DNA of 64,000 bases, taken from assembly GCA_028280565.1 (NCBI GenBank), contig JANQLQ010000083.1, positions 62,001 through 126,000 on the forward strand, given 5' to 3'. The position numbers and the translations under genes were made by a program. The DNA comes from Fulvivirga sp. GTDB taxonomy: Bacteria; Bacteroidota; Bacteroidia; Cytophagales; Cyclobacteriaceae. The notes beneath the pieces are model-generated. The model saw only the letters and a program-made list of their open reading frames with translations. It had not been told where the DNA came from and did no database searches. This document shows positions 35,738-44,098 of the stretch, piece by piece (within the stretch, counting starts at the first letter, position 1; every line of letters begins with the position of its first letter).

Positions 35738-36264
35738 TTCTACTTTTGCTTAACCAGGTATTGAAATAGTAAGTTGAATACAAAATAGCTAAGTGCTGTT
35801 ACCTGTTTTTCAAACAATAAAAACACAAGTGCAACACCTCTACACTCTCTGCTACCCCCAAAGAGAGTTTTTTTAAAGCTACGTTACATTTTGAAAAAAT
35901 CATACAATTATTAGTAGAAGGTTTTACGAATTTATGATTCGCCTATAATCGTTTCTCTTACAGTTCATTATCCTATCTTTTTCTCCCGGTTAATAACCGG
36001 TCGGCTTCGGGATGGCAGTCACACGAGGATTGAACCCAGGTGACTATACAAAGCGTTAGAGACAATCATTTACATCAAAAAGCTAAAAACATTATTAACT
36101 AATAATCAGGATGTTAAATATTACTATATGTCAATATTATTAATTTATAATTATATTATATAGAGTCAAATTTACTTTTATGTTAAATTCTTAATGCTAT
36201 GTTTTTCAGCCATATAATTTTATTAACTTGAAATAGTCATTTTAAAACTTAAATACTAACCAAC
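35738..36264. other. gene-free, AT-rich spacer with small palindromes
   Basis: No gene. It contains a 7-bp palindrome CCGGTTA/TAACCGG at 35986-36000 and an inverted pair GTCAC/GTGAC near 36018-36044. The last 200 bases are very AT-rich and presumably carry the promoter for the lipoprotein gene that follows. A tRNA-like T-loop motif seen here does not fold. Confidence 0.5.
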
Positions 36265-36789
36265 ATGAAAAAATCAGCATTTCTTCCCCTCGTGTCATGT
36301 TTATCCTTTTTATTCTTGATAAGCTGTCAAGAAGACATGGATGAAGCCGAAGCCCCAAGCCCGGCCGTAGAAAGTTCTCTTGTCCCTTTTAAAGTGGAAG
36401 TTGTTCCTTTCAACGGCACAATAGATGATATCCCGTCTAAAGAAAGCCCTTTTGCCCGGGTATCTTGTTCGTTAAGCAGTGATCAAGGCTGTAGCGATGT
36501 TAATGCCGATGGCATCGTCGATGATTTCATCCGGTTTTGTACTACTTATCCCTACACACCTGTTTTCACTGGGACAGTTGTAAATTACTATTTCTTCCTC
36601 ACGTATTATGTAGACTCGGATAACGACATCAATTTGGATCGCTACGAGGATGATATCCAAGCACAGGTAGATGCCGTCTCCGCTATTGTAGGCAGGCCGA
36701 TGTTTTTAGTGCTAGGTGACGTCCAATCCTGGCCATGCCGCGATCGCCAGGACAACTCGGGCTTGATCAAGTATACGGTTTATTATTGA
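36265..36789 (+). CDS. lipoprotein with Asp-rich, EF-hand-like segments
   Basis: A 174-residue lipoprotein with signal peptide and lipobox LISC (Cys21). The mature part has two Asp-rich loops, DVNADGIVDDF and DSDNDINLDRYEDD, which look like calcium-binding EF-hand or dockerin-type loops, and several Cys residues that could pair in the periplasm. No family was recognised. It is transcribed alone and ends in a well-formed terminator. A binding or surface role is likely but unproven. Confidence 0.65.
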   Translation: MKKSAFLPLVSCLSFLFLISCQEDMDEAEAPSPAVESSLVPFKVEVVPFNGTIDDIPSKESPFARVSCSLSSDQGCSDVNADGIVDDFIRFCTTYPYTPVFTGTVVNYYFFLTYYVDSDNDINLDRYEDDIQAQVDAVSAIVGRPMFLVLGDVQSWPCRDRQDNSGLIKYTVYY

Positions 36790-36823
36790 TCACCTAATCT
36801 CGTTTATCAACCAATACATAAGG

Positions 36824-36860
36824 TCCCGGGAGTCTTGAAGATTGCCGGGATTTTGTTTTT
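36824..36860 (+). terminator. intrinsic terminator of the Asp-rich lipoprotein gene
   Basis: TCCCGG (36824-36829) pairs with CCGGGA (36845-36850), with an inner TCTT/AAGA pairing, followed by TTTTGTTTTT. It begins 35 bases after the stop codon. Confidence 0.7.
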
Positions 36861-37031
36861 GGTGGTCAATAGACTGGGCATAGCCCGACATAGGTCATGC
36901 GTCGTAGCATCAAAATTTCCAAATCTGCTTTGTTTTATACAAAACCTCTTTAAAACGGCTTTAAAATCTCTTTTTTTGGCATATGTAAAAGGGGGTACAA
37001 TGAAATTTATAGGTCATTTATAAGGCGACCT

Positions 37032-37168
37032 ATTCACGGCCGGTCATCTCTAGCCAGCTACTGTTTTACTGCATGACTACGTGGCGAGGCGTGTGAGTAT
37101 TGGAAGAAGGCCTGTGTGGATAACGGTCGCTCGCGAAACGCAAACGACTGTTTTTAGTCTTTTCGGCA
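37032..37168 (+). repeat. 137-bp direct repeat R1, copy 1
   Basis: Begins ATTCACGGCCGG and ends TTTTCGGCA. By eye it is identical to copy 2 at 38024-38160 except for one base (TATTGGAAG against TATTAGAAG). The two copies enclose the YefM/YoeB module with 855 bases between them. The last 47 bases contain a palindromic element (37122-37155) of the AACAGTCGCT family. Confidence 0.9.
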
Positions 37169-37197
37169 GCCGATCGACAGGGGAAATAAAGCCTGGA

Positions 37198-37476
37198 CTA
37201 TTTATCCCCATAGTGTGACCATACACTCAATATATGTACTGTAACGATCTGTTCGCTGATGGAGTAAACTAATCTGTGTTTTTTATTGATCCTACGTGAG
37301 TACAAGCCCGCTAGATCATATTTCAGCATTCCAGGTTGCCCTGTTCCAGACGTAGGGTGCTCCATAAGTTCATTAAGCAGTTTTTCTATTTTCCTAAGTG
37401 TGGGCTTGTCTCCCGATTTCCTATGTTTTTCAATATCTTCTAAAGCAGTTTTGGAAAACTCTAAAGTATAACTCAT
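37198..37476 (-). CDS. yoeB: YoeB-family mRNA interferase toxin
   Basis: A 92-residue RelE-superfamily ribosome-dependent endoribonuclease. Family features are the start YTLEFSKTALEDIEKHRKSG, the central GQPGMLKYDLAGLYSRRINKKHRLVY and the C-terminal SVWSHYGDK, with the His/Tyr pair used in catalysis by YoeB. It follows yefM with an ATGA overlap, antitoxin first. The stop lies 29 bases from repeat copy R1. Confidence 0.92.
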   Translation of the reverse strand: MSYTLEFSKTALEDIEKHRKSGDKPTLRKIEKLLNELMEHPTSGTGQPGMLKYDLAGLYSRRINKKHRLVYSISEQIVTVHILSVWSHYGDK

Positions 37477-37724
37477 AGACCGAGTAAATCACTTATTTCC
37501 TTAGAAGTGGATACCTTTTGAACTTCTCCCTGTTGAACCTCTAAAATGCTCTGCTTGATTTTATTGACCATTTCCGCATTGAAGTACATGTCATCTTCGG
37601 TTACAGGGGTTAAAGCGTATGCCTTGTCTTTTCCCCTTTGAACAATAATATGTTCTCCTTTATCAACTTTTTCAAAATATTTCCTCTGATTTTGTCTAAA
37701 CTCCCTGCTACTTATTACCAGCAT
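37473..37724 (-). CDS. yefM: YefM/Phd-family antitoxin
   Basis: An 83-residue antitoxin with the Phd/YefM N-terminal DNA-binding fold (LVISSREFRQNQRKYFEKVDKGEHIIVQRG) and an acidic, flexible C-terminus that masks YoeB. The ATG at 37724 is chosen over the ORF-track start at 37757. The longer version would place the operator and -7 box inside the coding region. Its stop overlaps the yoeB start (ATGA). The operon is expected to be autorepressed at the palindrome immediately upstream. Confidence 0.92.
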   Translation of the reverse strand: MLVISSREFRQNQRKYFEKVDKGEHIIVQRGKDKAYALTPVTEDDMYFNAEMVNKIKQSILEVQQGEVQKVSTSKEISDLLGL

Positions 37725-37739
37725 AATTTTACATTTTGA

Positions 37740-37762
37740 TGTACCAGTATGGTACAAATATA
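37740..37762 (-). promoter_or_regulatory. YefM operator and promoter
   Basis: TGTACCA-GTA-TGGTACA (37740-37756) is a perfect 7-bp inverted repeat resembling the TGTACA-cored operators of YefM. On the minus strand it overlaps TATATTTG (37755-37762), a TAnnTTTG -7 box, which gives a leader of about 24 bases to the ATG at 37724. No clear -33 element was found. Confidence 0.7.
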
Positions 37763-38023
37763 CTCAATGTAACGAAAACCGCATAGATGTTGTTTCATGG
37801 CAATGAGTCGGTTTGATTGGCCTGAAGTTCATTTTCGTATAAGTGGATCACGATCGCCCCATCTCGAATTGTTGTCCCCACTTTACGACCTATTGCATTA
37901 ATCCTATTTCCGGTAGCAACTTCGACACTAAGTCTGTCCAAAAGTTAAGATGCTCAAAGAACGACCTATTTCACTCTCCTCGCCGCCTCTCGCAGAGGAC
38001 TCTGCTAAGGCATAGAACAATCC

Positions 38024-38160
38024 ATTCACGGCCGGTCATCTCTAGCCAGCTACTGTTTTACTGCATGACTACGTGGCGAGGCGTGTGAGTATTAGAAGAA
38101 GGCCTGTGTGGATAACGGTCGCTCGCGAAACGCAAACGACTGTTTTTAGTCTTTTCGGCA
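38024..38160 (+). repeat. 137-bp direct repeat R1, copy 2
   Basis: Same orientation as copy 1 at 37032-37168 and differing by one base by eye. It ends with the same palindromic element (38114-38147). It lies 400 bases upstream of the yefM ATG and closes the repeat-flanked cassette on the right. Confidence 0.9.
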
Positions 38161-38492
38161 ACTGAGCGACTGGTAGAGAATCCCAATATCCCTTTGTTAA
38201 GCTCTAGTTGCAACTAACGGATCAAAATCACTCGTTACACTTTCTCTAATTGGTCAAACATCAATCTCAATTTGGCATGTACTCTATCAACTGGCCTAGA
38301 TAGTCAAAGAATAAGACGTTGGTTTTGAGCAGATTGACATTAATTTCATACTGACTTAACTATTACATAAATATTAATTAATTGTCATTTATCAAGTCAA
38401 TATTAGCGAACACTTAACTTGACTAAGAGAATGTGTAACCAGAACTTCTCAATCCCCTTTCGTATTCAATTTTTAACAAAACCCGATAAACC
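38161..38492. other. spacer upstream of the T9SS cargo gene
   Basis: 332 AT-rich bases with no gene. It presumably holds the promoter for the following secreted protein, but no TAnnTTTG match was found. Confidence 0.5.
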
Positions 38493-40013
38493 ATGACAAA
38501 CATTAAACTATCCAGGCTAAGCAAAATTATACTAGGTATAACATTTTGCTGGCTAGCTTTTACACCAAGTTACAGCCAGTTATTCCAGACGCCGGGAGTG
38601 GATAATACCACTGTAAACATCGCGCGACAAGGACGTGTGGGCCTTGGTATTCCTTTCACTAATTTTTCTGCTTTCGATGGGAGTTCCGGGCCTTATGCCA
38701 CGGCTAACCGTGTAGGTTTCTTAGTACAGGGCCAAAACTTTAATGATGTTTTTAACATTGGCCACTTGCTCACAGGGAACTACGGAAACGAAAATACAGG
38801 TGACGTTTGGACTTCCATCGGCGGACCGGGAAGTCAAGGGATTTCAGGCCTTCCACTGTATGGCACCCGTCACCAGTTTGACCGCTACTCGGTGAATATG
38901 GCATTGGCTGACCGTAATATAATCGATGGAGTGGCTGGCAGCAGTGGGATACGTGACGCGATCCTTTTTTATGATGCTAGTCCTAGTAATAACAGTCGGA
39001 TGGTACTAGGTAAGACACTAGGAGCTGGGCGGATAAGTCCAGACGTTGTTATAAGCCCAGATGGAAATGTAGGTATTGGCACATTTAATCCTTCGCAAAA
39101 ATTGACAGTTGATGGTAGGACTATTATTTCGGATGGCAACTTCAGTGCTGATTTTGGAAAGAGCATCAGGCTAACATCTGGTTCAGGAAGCGTTAATGGT
39201 GGTGATATTGTGCTTCTAGCAGGCAGTGGAGATGATGGAGACTCTGGAGATATAGAGCTTATTACCCAAGCAGGCGACCGGAGTGGATCAATTCGTTTTA
39301 GGTCGGCCAGGGACATCATATCTACCCCTGGAATTTCTGGCCGTAATATACTTCAAGGTGTCACCGTTATTAATAATTTACAGATGAGTTCTGATCTCCG
39401 GCTCAAGACAAAAGTAGAGGCCATGGAGGATATGAATTCACGTTTATTACAACTGGAGCCTTCAACTTACTACTACAAGGAGACCGATCAAATCAAAAAT
39501 GAGATCTTAACAAAGCGCTTGCAATTTGGCTTTATCGCGCAAGAAGTAGAAAAGGTATTCCCAAATTTAGTGATGACCGATGAAGATGGCATAAAAAGCA
39601 TGGACTACATTGGGATGATCCCTGTACTGGTGCAAGCTCTTCAAAAGCAACAGCAGGATATAGATGCTTTGACAAAATTATTGGCTGAATTGACCCGTCC
39701 GGATTCTCGAAACGGGCTTGACGAGGGATCTATCAATGCGGAACAACTCGATGAAAGTGGCTCACAGCTCTTTCCTAACCAACCGAACCCTTTTGACCAG
39801 CAGACTACCATACGATATACAATCGCTGAAGATGCCGAAAAAGCCGCATTGTATGTTTATGACATGAATGGGCAGCAATTGGCCAATTTTGACTTGGATG
39901 AATCCGGGCAGGTAGAGATCAGGAATGATCGGTTTACCCCCGGGATCTATTACTATACTTTAGTGGTAGATGGCGTTGAGATTAATACATACAAAATGAT
40001 TTTGACAGATTAA
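38493..40013 (+). CDS. secreted protein with S74-type chaperone domain and T9SS sorting domain
   Basis: A 506-residue exported protein. Signal peptide (ITFCWLAFTPSYSQ), then a Gly/Asn/Ser-rich beta region to about 295. Next is an intramolecular-chaperone (peptidase S74-like) domain starting SSDLRLKTKVEAMEDMNSRL. Ser300, Asp301, Arg303 and Lys305 match the S-D-x-R-x-K self-cleavage motif of phage tail-spike chaperones. It continues with FGFIAQEVEKVFPNLV and MDYIGMIPVLVQALQKQQ. The last 80 residues are a type A T9SS sorting domain (LFPNQPNPFDQQTTIRYTI ... GIYYYTLVVDGV). It is thus a likely client of the T9SS encoded earlier in the window. Confidence 0.85.
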   Translation: MTNIKLSRLSKIILGITFCWLAFTPSYSQLFQTPGVDNTTVNIARQGRVGLGIPFTNFSAFDGSSGPYATANRVGFLVQGQNFNDVFNIGHLLTGNYGNENTGDVWTSIGGPGSQGISGLPLYGTRHQFDRYSVNMALADRNIIDGVAGSSGIRDAILFYDASPSNNSRMVLGKTLGAGRISPDVVISPDGNVGIGTFNPSQKLTVDGRTIISDGNFSADFGKSIRLTSGSGSVNGGDIVLLAGSGDDGDSGDIELITQAGDRSGSIRFRSARDIISTPGISGRNILQGVTVINNLQMSSDLRLKTKVEAMEDMNSRLLQLEPSTYYYKETDQIKNEILTKRLQFGFIAQEVEKVFPNLVMTDEDGIKSMDYIGMIPVLVQALQKQQQDIDALTKLLAELTRPDSRNGLDEGSINAEQLDESGSQLFPNQPNPFDQQTTIRYTIAEDAEKAALYVYDMNGQQLANFDLDESGQVEIRNDRFTPGIYYYTLVVDGVEINTYKMILTD

Positions 40014-40031
40014 AGTATTCTAAACCATTGA

Positions 40032-40064
40032 TGATACCTTGGAAAGGGCTTTTCCAAGGTATCA
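40032..40064 (+). terminator. terminator of the T9SS cargo gene
   Basis: TGATACCTTGGAAA and TTTCCAAGGTATCA form a perfect 14-bp stem with a GGGCT loop, followed by TTTT one base later. It begins 19 bases after the stop. The T-run is short, but the stem is very strong. Confidence 0.7.
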
Positions 40065-40404
40065 TTTTAAGTATACCTCACAATAAAGCTAGCAAGGCTA
40101 GGCGATCACCTGTTGTAATGATTATTGTTAGAGTAACATTTGATCCTGTAGCCAAAATGAATGATACCTGGCGGTTACCTCCTATTATTAGTTTATACAA
40201 AAAATCGTTCCCATGCCAGGTGCATGTCATTAGACATCGGTATCTCTATACTTTTTACAGCCTTGGAGATTGCCACCATTTACCACGTATTAAGAAGTCT
40301 TTTTTCTTTTTTCACTGGACAATTTTAATTTTTTATCGAGAAGTGAAAAACATTTGCATCGCTATTTAAAAATCCTTCTTTTTGAGAATTAAACTGTTAA
40401 AAGC
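40065..40404. other. gene-free spacer
   Basis: The + strand ORF at 40028 spans the terminator and has no protein-like composition, so it is rejected. Nothing else was recognised. Confidence 0.5.
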
Positions 40405-40821
40405 ATGAATTACTTCTCAAATTTACCACTTGTAATAGCTCTTTATTTATGTCTAATTTTATCTGCCTGCGAAAATCAACCTAAGAATGTCGACCCCTGC
40501 ACCGAATATGATCAAGTAGAAAAAGAAAGGCTCGACCTGGTTGCATCTATTGAAACCAAGTTTGAGAAAAACGGATTTTTCAGAAAAAGATTCACAATGT
40601 CCCAGGTGTATTGGATACAGTATCGAAACCGGCACATGAGAGCTCTTTATCCGCAAGATTGGGACCGGCAGTATCGTAAGGAGCACGGTGAGGAGGTATT
40701 TAATACATGCAAGTGTAAAGAGCTTACAAGAATGACAAAAGCACGGATTAGCGAGCTAAAAATGTGGATTGAGGGTGGACCGACGGATCAACAAGAGTGT
40801 CCAAGCACTTGGAATGAATAG
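40405..40821 (+). CDS. small hypothetical lipoprotein
   Basis: A 138-residue lipoprotein with lipobox LSAC (Cys22) and a charged mature part rich in Arg, Lys, Glu and Tyr. The segments YRNRHMRALYPQDWDRQYR and CKCKELTRMTKARISELKMWI look conserved, and similar small Bacteroidota lipoproteins carry the CKC motif. Four mature Cys beyond the lipid Cys could form disulfides. No function can be named. A strong bidirectional terminator follows. Confidence 0.65.
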   Translation: MNYFSNLPLVIALYLCLILSACENQPKNVDPCTEYDQVEKERLDLVASIETKFEKNGFFRKRFTMSQVYWIQYRNRHMRALYPQDWDRQYRKEHGEEVFNTCKCKELTRMTKARISELKMWIEGGPTDQQECPSTWNE

Positions 40822-40910
40822 AAGGTCCATATAGTTTTATATTATGTGATTAAGAAAAGACCTACAACAACAAACTTTCCAAAGTTGATTCTGGCTGACC
40901 GGATGTGAAC

Positions 40911-40950
40911 TTATAAAAAAAGCTCCTGTAACCCGGGAGCTTTTTTATAA
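40911..40950. terminator. bidirectional terminator between convergent genes
   Basis: TTATAAAAAAGCTCC and GGAGCTTTTTTATAA form a perfect 15-bp inverted repeat with a 10-base loop. The A/T tracts give T-runs in both directions, serving the + strand lipoprotein and the - strand TonB receptor. Confidence 0.85.
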
Positions 40951-40964
40951 GATTAGTTTTTGTT

Positions 40965-43949
40965 TTAAAACTTGTAAGAAGCACCAACTCCAATTGTGGT
41001 ACCCGGGGAAAACCCTGTAAAAATTTGATCCTCCGCATTGTGACCTACAAAAAATTCTTCTCTTCTATCATTCAAAATATTTTCAACACTTAGGTTCAAA
41101 GACAGGTTATCTTTAGGCCCAAAAGATTTGTTCAAGTTAAAATTCAAGCTATGGAACGGTTCTGTGTAAACATCTGGAAATAAGCTAAGACCAACGACCG
41201 ACAAAGCCCTGCCCTGTACATTATAGAAAACCCCGGCATCCAGGCCAATAGATGTATTCTCATAAGCCAATCCTCCATTAATCACATAGGGCGCTTGTCC
41301 CGCCATATCACGTGTATCATCAATGTTTTCACCTTCCCTAGCAAACCCTTGGCGGGATGTAAATTCTGACTCAGCCATCTGCAAAACGGACTCCGTCAAC
41401 GTGACATTGCCATTGATAAAAAACTTATCTAGAGATGCGTTAATTAACCCTAAGGAGGTTCTAAATTCAAATTCTGCCCCGTAGATATAAGAATCACCTA
41501 CATTCCTGATTTGAAGTTCGTTCGTCGTTAATTGAGTGGATAATCTTACTAGCTCCAGTGGAGCCTCAAAGGTCTTGTAAAACGCACTTACGGAGTAGGT
41601 CTGTCCTTTATTCAAAAATATCTCCCAGCGCAGGTCAAAATTGTTTATGTGCGTTTCCCTTAAATTTCCATCCCATTCATCCCCTTCGCGGATAAGGGGG
41701 ATCAATCCTCCATTGAAGGCCCGGTTACTCAAAGGGTCAAAAATTTGGGCAAAAGATGCTTCTTTAAAGGATGGCCTGGCAATAGTCCTTGAATAAGATA
41801 ACCGTAGATTTTGCTCTTCTGTTAAAGCATAGGTAGCATTTAAGGAAGGGAAAAAGTCTAATGCATCCAGCACCTTGTCATCTTGTAGCACGCGCCCGAC
41901 CAGGGCCGGATCACCATCTTTTACCACTTGAATGGCTTCGTCCAAAGTAGCGCCTGCACCGAGTTCAGCATTAATGCGGAAGGCCGCCGCTTGGTCCCTA
42001 CCTGTATGTCTCTGGACATAATTTTCTGCTCTTAGACCGATTATGGTTTTAAGCTTTGGCAGGGGTGAGAGCTCCGTAGATACATAAAATGCGGTGTTAC
42101 TTACAGTGGAATTATATTGGTTAGGGTTTACGTCTATGTTATCTACATCGTTGGTATAAAATATACCCCCGGGATTAGGAAAAAGATTTTCTTCGATCAG
42201 TACATCGCTGAGGTCAGGGGTCTCCCATTCCGGCTGGTCTTCAAAGTTTACAAATTGCAGGTTGTACTGGAGAATTTCATAATCTCTCTCCTTAAACACA
42301 TAACTTCCTCCAAACTTGATTTTTGCGTCACGGGAAAAAAGGTCGAGGTTATAGGTCAGGTCTAACCGTCCTACAAGGTTAGTTTCATCTAAAAATCGCC
42401 AGATCCTACTTGGTAAACCTCCGGCTCCTGGGTTAAAGTCGAGTCCAAATTCATCCGTCAATGCAGCTACACGGATGTCAGGGTCCTCTTGCCTTGAAAA
42501 AGTAGGGCTAACTCTCCAATCAATCGTCCATTGTTTTCCATTGAAATAATGCTCTCCGCCAAGCATCAAATTGGTTAATGATCTCTCGGAATACTCCAGG
42601 TTCTGGGCGTTAGGCGCAACAAAGTTTGATTTTCCGGCGGCATTTTGATTAGGATCTTCAAGAATAGTGAACCCACCGGACTTCCGTTCGCCATTTTGTA
42701 ATCTTAAGGCCGTAAACCTAAATTTCGATGAATTAGTTTTAAAAGCAAGGCCTGCCAAGCCTCCTAAAAATCGGTTGTCAATACCAACAACACCTTCTTT
42801 TAGTGAGGCAGTTATTAATTCATCACTGCTCGCTTGTTGGCTAGGAATTTGAAATTCCCCAAATTGCTGATCATCATAAAACGTTTGTTGGGTTTTATAC
42901 GTCAGGGAAAACAGGTAGCCGAGCTTATCGGAACTAGTAAGCTGGACCTGGTCACCTACTGAAACTCCTATGTTGTAATTCATTAGGCTGGTCTCTTGAC
43001 TGCTTTGGAGTACCGGTGAAAATTGCCGTGTGAAATTAAATACGTTCTGGTCCGGAGCTATGCCTGGTAGCGGAATATCTCCCCGAGCACCGTCCGGTAA
43101 CTCTCGCAAATCCGAGTCCAAGCCCAGCCAATCTGTATTACTGCCCTCATGATCAATAAAGTCTGGGTTAAAATGCATAGAAGGATTATAAGAAAGGCCA
43201 AACGACACATCCAGAATCTTTTCTTCAGGAAAATCCACGGTTTCAATATTGACCACCCCCCCGGCAAAGTCTGCCGGCATTTCTGCCAGCGCCGTTTTTG
43301 ACACGATCATATTTTGTATCAGGCTGGTTGGAAAGATGTCTATCTGGATACTGTTTCGGTCAGGATCTAAGCCCGGGACATCGACAGAATTTAGCATCGT
43401 CTTGGTATACCTATCTCCCAAACCTCGTACATACACGTACTTATTCCCCTCTATGGAAACTCCTGTAACCCGCTTTACCGCGGCAGCCGCATCAGAATCC
43501 CCGATCTTTCGGAAATTTGCCGCGGATATTCCGTCTAGCAAATTTGCTGATTTCCTTTTTATGGTAAGCAGCGCGGTTTCAGAATCCCGGAGTGCCTCTG
43601 CAGTAACCACCACTTCATCTAGCTGCTCTACATTTTCCTTCAGCCTGATGTTGTCAACAATAGTGGTTTCTCCAGACTCCACCTGCACACCTGACACGGT
43701 GATGGTCTGGAAAGATATAAATGAGGCTTTGATCGTATGTGTCCCAGCGTCTAAAGATATTTGGAACTTGCCATCAAAATCTGTAACACCTCCTGTAGTC
43801 GTACCTTCTACCACTACTGTTACGCCAATCATAGGTTCCCCTGTCGCGTCTTCAATGATCGTGCCCCTGACTATACCTTTTTGAGCTGTTACCGATGTTA
43901 CAGAAAAAGCTAAAAAGAGAACCAAACAAATAAACATTAAATATCTCAT
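40965..43949 (-). CDS. TonB-dependent outer-membrane receptor
   Basis: A 994-residue outer-membrane transporter. The signal peptide (YLMFICLVLFLAFSVTSVTAQ) is followed by a carboxypeptidase-regulatory-like domain (GIVRGTIIEDATGEPMIGVTV). Next come a TonB-box-like segment (EQLDEVVVTAE), the plug (AAAAVKRVTGVSIEGNKYVYVRGLGDRYTKTMLN) and a long barrel ending in Phe (GVGASYKF). The Met at 43949 is the natural start; the ORF-track start adds ten residues. The gene upstream encodes a large surface lipoprotein, probably its partner, though an intrinsic terminator lies between the two. Substrate unknown; no degradative enzymes are adjacent, so it is not a typical polysaccharide-utilisation pair. Confidence 0.92.
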   Translation of the reverse strand: MRYLMFICLVLFLAFSVTSVTAQKGIVRGTIIEDATGEPMIGVTVVVEGTTTGGVTDFDGKFQISLDAGTHTIKASFISFQTITVSGVQVESGETTIVDNIRLKENVEQLDEVVVTAEALRDSETALLTIKRKSANLLDGISAANFRKIGDSDAAAAVKRVTGVSIEGNKYVYVRGLGDRYTKTMLNSVDVPGLDPDRNSIQIDIFPTSLIQNMIVSKTALAEMPADFAGGVVNIETVDFPEEKILDVSFGLSYNPSMHFNPDFIDHEGSNTDWLGLDSDLRELPDGARGDIPLPGIAPDQNVFNFTRQFSPVLQSSQETSLMNYNIGVSVGDQVQLTSSDKLGYLFSLTYKTQQTFYDDQQFGEFQIPSQQASSDELITASLKEGVVGIDNRFLGGLAGLAFKTNSSKFRFTALRLQNGERKSGGFTILEDPNQNAAGKSNFVAPNAQNLEYSERSLTNLMLGGEHYFNGKQWTIDWRVSPTFSRQEDPDIRVAALTDEFGLDFNPGAGGLPSRIWRFLDETNLVGRLDLTYNLDLFSRDAKIKFGGSYVFKERDYEILQYNLQFVNFEDQPEWETPDLSDVLIEENLFPNPGGIFYTNDVDNIDVNPNQYNSTVSNTAFYVSTELSPLPKLKTIIGLRAENYVQRHTGRDQAAAFRINAELGAGATLDEAIQVVKDGDPALVGRVLQDDKVLDALDFFPSLNATYALTEEQNLRLSYSRTIARPSFKEASFAQIFDPLSNRAFNGGLIPLIREGDEWDGNLRETHINNFDLRWEIFLNKGQTYSVSAFYKTFEAPLELVRLSTQLTTNELQIRNVGDSYIYGAEFEFRTSLGLINASLDKFFINGNVTLTESVLQMAESEFTSRQGFAREGENIDDTRDMAGQAPYVINGGLAYENTSIGLDAGVFYNVQGRALSVVGLSLFPDVYTEPFHSLNFNLNKSFGPKDNLSLNLSVENILNDRREEFFVGHNAEDQIFTGFSPGTTIGVGASYKF

Positions 43950-44046
43950 ACCAGCGAGGATAAAATTTTTGCAAAGCAAATAGTTTAATTAGGAAAAAGC
44001 GACCCTTGCATCATTAATTAAATATTAATGAATTGTTAACTAAACA

Positions 44047-44074
44047 AAAAGACCCACGCTGGGGTGGGTCTTTT
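44047..44074 (-). terminator. intrinsic terminator between the lipoprotein and TonB receptor genes
   Basis: AAAAGACCCAC (44047-44057) and GTGGGTCTTTT (44064-44074) form an 11-bp stem. On the minus strand the stem ends in TCTTTTTG. It follows the lipoprotein gene and would make most transcripts stop before the receptor gene. Confidence 0.75.
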
Positions 44075-44098
44075 ATTATTTTACGTTAGATTTTATGA

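Noticed and set aside
36018-36050. A tRNA-like T-loop: the reverse complement reads GGGTTCAATCC
   Set aside because: The flanking 5-base arms do not pair, and no acceptor stem, D arm or anticodon arm can be drawn around it.
37032-38160. Composite transposon around YefM/YoeB
   Set aside because: No transposase ORF lies in or between the repeats, and the repeats have no insertion-sequence structure.
40028-40369. 113-aa + strand ORF
   Set aside because: It runs through the intrinsic terminator hairpin, and its composition is not protein-like.
43249-43884. 211-aa + strand ORF
   Set aside because: Antisense shadow of the TonB receptor plug region; Ser/Thr/Val bias mirrors the complementary strand.
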